The translations under genes were made by a program, and so were the position numbers. Shown in pieces: positions 61,305-64,000 of a DNA stretch of 64,000 nt. The notes below the pieces were generated by a model. The model was not told the DNA's origin, searched no databases, and worked only from the letters and a program-made list of their open reading frames with translations. How positions within the stretch are numbered: the stretch's first letter is position 1; the number at the start of each line of letters is the position of its first letter. The stretch is from Verrucomicrobium sp. BvORR034 (lineage in GTDB: Bacteria > Verrucomicrobiota > Verrucomicrobiia > Verrucomicrobiales > Verrucomicrobiaceae). Where the stretch lies: the NCBI RefSeq assembly GCF_000739635.1, contig NZ_BATQ01000008.1, forward strand, positions 1-64,000. The letters run 5' to 3'.

Positions 61305-62372
61305 ATGCAACGCTTCCTCTGCCCCTGTGGCAACACCCTGTTCTTCGACAGCACTTCGTGCCTGGCCTGCCGCCGCCCGGTGGCCTGTGATCCGGCACGA
61401 AAGGCCTTCGTGGTGCTGGAGTCCACTGGACCGGCCCCCGCACGATTGTGTGCCAACGGCGTACAATATGGCGTGTGCAACTGGCTGGCCATGCCCGGAC
61501 AGCAGGGGGGCTTGTGCCTCTCCTGCCAGATGGACCGGATGATCCCCAATCTGGGTGACCGCCGCAATGTGATGCTGTGGGGCAAGGTGGAGGCCGCCAA
61601 ACGACGGTTGATCTTTGAGATGATCGGCCTGGGCATTCCCATGACGCCAGGCGGGCGCAATCTCTTTGACGGGCTGACCTTTCGCATCGTCAGCACCCGG
61701 CTGGACTCAGGCGTCACGATGGGGCATCTGAACGGATTGATCACAGTGAATCTGGAGGAGGCGGATGACACCTATCGCCAGATCAACCGCCAGACTCTGG
61801 GTGAAGAAAGCCGCACGCTTCTAGGGCATTTCCGTCACGAGAGCGGCCACTTCGTGTGGCAGCAGTGGTTTGATGCCCTGCCGTGGAATCATGCGCACCG
61901 GCTCGCATTCAGGGAGTGCTTTGGGGATGAGCGCCAGGATTACAGCTGGGCATTGTATCATCACTATGCGGTGGGGAACGCCTGCTCTCCGGACAACTTC
62001 ATCAGCGCCTATGCCTCCTGCCACCCATGGGAGGACTGGGCGGAGACCTGGGCCCACTATCTGCAGATGATGGACGGCCTGCAGACCTTTCACAGCCTGG
62101 GGCTGGACTTGTCCCAGCTGACGCTGACCTGCGACCAGTTCGAGCCCACAACGGTGGCTCTGCCCGGGGTGCTCGGTGTCCGCAAGCTGGATGATGCAGA
62201 ATTCCTCCTGAACCTTTCCGCGTGGTTGCAAGTCGCGGCGGTGCTCAATGAACTGTCTGCCAGCGCAGGACAGCCGATGCTCTATCCCTTCGTGATTGAC
62301 GGAGGCGTGGCCCGCAAGCTCCGGCTCATCCACTATTTCGTCCAAACCTGTCGCCAGGGGGTGGGACGATGA
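61305..62372 (+). CDS. Zinc-ribbon plus zincin metallopeptidase (Peptidase_Mx/DUF2248-like)
   Basis: 355 aa from the ATG at 61305. The N-terminal zinc ribbon MQRFLCPCGNTLFFDSTSCLACRR has Cys6, Cys8, Cys19 and Cys22. The zincin motif HESGH (178-182) is in GHFRHESGHFVWQQW, with a downstream 'FGDERQDY' and 'CHPWEDWAETWAHYLQMMDGLQTF' region (in part) typical of the putative zinc-binding metallopeptidase family. Cytoplasmic (no signal peptide). Physiological substrate unknown. Convergent context: divergent from lpxD, about 240 nt between starts. Confidence 0.85.
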   Translation: MQRFLCPCGNTLFFDSTSCLACRRPVACDPARKAFVVLESTGPAPARLCANGVQYGVCNWLAMPGQQGGLCLSCQMDRMIPNLGDRRNVMLWGKVEAAKRRLIFEMIGLGIPMTPGGRNLFDGLTFRIVSTRLDSGVTMGHLNGLITVNLEEADDTYRQINRQTLGEESRTLLGHFRHESGHFVWQQWFDALPWNHAHRLAFRECFGDERQDYSWALYHHYAVGNACSPDNFISAYASCHPWEDWAETWAHYLQMMDGLQTFHSLGLDLSQLTLTCDQFEPTTVALPGVLGVRKLDDAEFLLNLSAWLQVAAVLNELSASAGQPMLYPFVIDGGVARKLRLIHYFVQTCRQGVGR

Positions 62373-62610
62373 CGCAAAACAGGCCCTGTTAAAGATGATG
62401 AACCTGAGCTGTTTCCAACTTCGCAGGCATTTTAGTCAAAACTAATGCTATCTTTCGCCTGGAAGAGGACGATGGTGCGCCAGCTAGAACAGCTGTCCAA
62501 TCAAAGGCATGGTAGGTCACCCTGATGAACGTTGTGTTCGTGAGTGATTTGAAACCCGGAAAACTCGGGAACAGTCCAAGACGCAAGCAGAGGGTCCGAG
62601 CACCAATACT

Positions 62611-62913
62611 ATGAACACCAAAATGTACGTCGGCAACCTGCCATGGACTGCTACTGAAGATGACGTCCGCAGCCTTTTCTCCGCCCACGGCGAAGTTCGA
62701 GAAGTCAACATGCCCACCGACCGCACCTCCGGGCGCCCACGTGGCTTCGCGTTTGTCACCATGGACTCCGCTGATGCCATGCAGGCGGCCATCCGCGCTC
62801 TGGGCGGCAAAGACTGGATGCAGCGCAAGCTGGAGGTCTCTGAGGCCCGTCCGCGTACGGACCGTCCCGAAGGCCAGTTCAGCGGCAGCAAGAGCGGCGG
62901 CGGTCGCTGGTAA
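62611..62913 (+). CDS. RRM-domain RNA-binding protein
   Basis: 100 aa. A single RNA recognition motif with RNP2 MYVGNL (5-10) and RNP1 RGFAFVTM (44-51), and a Gly/Ser-rich tail ending GGGRW. Similar short RRM proteins (Rbp) occur in cyanobacteria and Verrucomicrobia, where some are cold-induced. The 5' untranslated stretch (62373-62610, 238 nt) is long and gene-free, which would fit post-transcriptional control. Followed by a strong intrinsic terminator. Confidence 0.92.
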   Translation: MNTKMYVGNLPWTATEDDVRSLFSAHGEVREVNMPTDRTSGRPRGFAFVTMDSADAMQAAIRALGGKDWMQRKLEVSEARPRTDRPEGQFSGSKSGGGRW

Positions 62914-62951
62914 ATAGGAACTGGGGGCAACAACCCGTCCCCTTTCGCATG

Positions 62952-62986
62952 GGAGGCTGTCATCAAGCATGACACCTCCTTTTTTT
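62952..62986 (+). terminator. Intrinsic terminator of the RRM gene
   Basis: Stem GGAGG-(C bulge)-TGTCAT paired with ATGACA-CCTCC, 5-nt loop CAAGC, followed by seven T. Starts 38 nt after the stop codon at 62913. Confidence 0.93.
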
Positions 62987-63094
62987 CCGTTCACAGTGCC
63001 CCATGGGCCCTGACGATTGATCGATCAAACCAGATGGGGCGATCCTCCCGGTGGGCGATGCCGAACCGGAAGCCGCCAGCGGCACACGCCCATC

Positions 63095-63322
63095 ATGAAA
63101 CACTTCCGCGTCTGGTTCATCTGTGGACGAGTTTGTCTGCATGACGCTGACAGCTACGCGGAGTCCGCGGGTTGCGTCACGTTTTATCGCGGACCTCAAA
63201 GCACTCCCAGCGCCTGCCATGTCATGGCAATCATTGACCGCATTGAGGAATCAGAATCCGGCTTTCCTTTTCCCGTGACTCCGTGTCCCGAGGTGGAGGG
63301 GCATATGAGGCCGCCGGTGTAG
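63095..63322 (+). CDS. Possible small protein, uncertain
   Basis: 75 codons from the ATG at 63095 (MKHFRVWFICGRVCLHDADS). The hydrophobic/basic N-terminus and balanced composition look more protein-like than other frames in this repeat-rich kilobase, but there is no Shine-Dalgarno and no recognised family. The 3' end runs into a family A repeat at 63318. It could be a degraded gene fragment. Confidence 0.25.
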   Translation: MKHFRVWFICGRVCLHDADSYAESAGCVTFYRGPQSTPSACHVMAIIDRIEESESGFPFPVTPCPEVEGHMRPPV

Positions 63323-63773
63323 TGCGCGGCAAGCGGAGCGCTCGCCCTACAGCATCGAGGGCGGAGAAAAGCAGTACAGAGCTTTAGCTCGTCAGTCGTG
63401 CCAGCTTGGCGAGAGACGGAAGACCGGCGGACAAAAGACGCTAGACATGAGGGACCTGCGCCTTCTGCAGAGCAAGCTCTCCGCTTGCCACGAGCGACAC
63501 GTCGCATCCAATACCTGAAGCGCTGGACTACTTTCAGCCGCCGCTGCGGGCGTAGTCCGGTTGTCCCAACCGGCTTGGGGAGCGAAGCGGGAGATGTGCT
63601 GTGGTGATGAGACGTGATAGCCGTCTGCCGGCTCAGGGGCAGCGCGTCCAACCGGGACAGAAATGTCGCTAGTTCCTTTCACTGATCAGCACACCCAGCG
63701 TGTGACCTGGAGGGCGGGCGCTCCGCTTGCCACGAAAGTCCCTTGATGAGGCAACCGAAGCGGTCGCCCTACA
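63318..63773. repeat. Cluster of family A and B repeats at the window end
   Basis: Family A at 63318-63353 (inverted piece GTAGTGCGCGGCAAGCGGAG...CTCGCCCTAC). Family B at about 63358-63600 (GCGGAGAAAAGCAGTACAGAGC, TTTAGCTCGTCAGTCGTG, and CCGGTTG-TCC-CAACCGG near 63558-63574). A full family A element lies at 63708-63773. An AGTGAAA heptad fragment lies near 63794-63810. Beyond 63810 I see no gene or element; 62914-64000 is otherwise gene-free apart from the terminator and the doubtful small frame. Confidence 0.7.
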
Positions 63774-64000
63774 GGAGCGCAGTGATAAGCTGAGGTGAAA
63801 AGTGAAAAGCACATGGGCTGGCCAGTTCATGAGAAGCTTGGCCCAGCCCGGAAGCGCCTCGTTGTGCGTGTCCTCTTTGGCGCGAGCTCAAGTCTTCCAT
63901 CTCCCGCGCGGCGGGCTCGCTCCTTTTGTCACGGCATCTGACATCCTGCTTGCCAGAAAACCGCCCACCGGAGTATTTTTAATTTTGTCCATTCCAATAC

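Noticed and set aside
1-64000. tRNA or rRNA genes
   Set aside because: No cloverleaf-like or rRNA-conserved stretches were recognised by reading; a covariance-model search would be needed to exclude them fully.

Overview
The window is a high-GC stretch of Gram-negative chromosome, most likely from the Verrucomicrobiota (Verrucomicrobiaceae, Verrucomicrobium/Prosthecobacter type). This is inferred from gene content: LpxD, numerous lipoproteins, a DUF1080 protein, the long (596 aa) IspG, a TIGR02587/TIGR02588 pair, a 34-residue COX24/AURKAIP1-type basic protein, and very many dispersed intergenic repeats. I saw no rRNA, tRNA, CRISPR array, transposase or phage structural genes. About 46 genes are supported, plus an unusual density of repeats.

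Layout. 0.1-7 kb: DUF1080 protein, GmhB-like phosphatase, PqiC-like lipoprotein, rpiB, hisG, a tiny ribosomal-type gene, an acetyltransferase and a secreted TPR protein. 7-9.3 kb: three consecutive low-complexity lipoproteins that share a C-terminal signature. 9.5-16.5 kb: purA, a LysR regulator, a protein with two methyltransferase domains, and a divergent vsr / DUF3883 nuclease pair. 16.7-20 kb: a 1075-residue inverse-autotransporter-like surface protein with a beta-helix passenger. 20.6-27.6 kb: a YhaM-like nuclease, an AAA_21 ATPase, a hotdog thioesterase and two carboxylate transporters. 27.8-31.8 kb: rseP, ispG, trmB. 32-36 kb: Rrf2 regulator, c-type haem protein, small membrane protein, a large palindrome, clpP. 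36-44.6 kb: a 1369-residue TPR/transglutaminase membrane protein, a PQQ-like beta-propeller, the TIGR02587/TIGR02588 pair and a DUF4412-like protein. 45-54.5 kb: an eight-gene leftward cluster. 55-63 kb: a second DUF4412-like protein, secreted unknowns, a zinc phospholipase C-like protein, lpxD, a zinc metallopeptidase and an RRM protein. The final kilobase is repeats.

The most system-like locus is the leftward cluster 54485->45087: MoxR-type AAA+ ATPase, an unknown 352-aa protein, a zincin-VWA protein, a radical SAM protein, an unknown 194-aa protein, an adenylate-forming (CapK/phenylacetyl-CoA ligase type) enzyme, PnuC and NadR. Five of the seven junctions are 4-nt ATGA overlaps. It combines an AAA+/VWA machine with radical chemistry, carboxylate activation and pyridine-nucleotide salvage. 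I do not recognise it as a described system.

The most unusual DNA structure is a class of intergenic elements built from 7- or 8-bp quasi-tandem units. Almost every unit contains a stop triplet, and the elements are often arranged as inverted repeats. They sit exactly at gene ends, so that the stop codons of one or both flanking genes fall inside the arms. Because 7 and 8 are not multiples of 3, about three units present stops in all reading frames.
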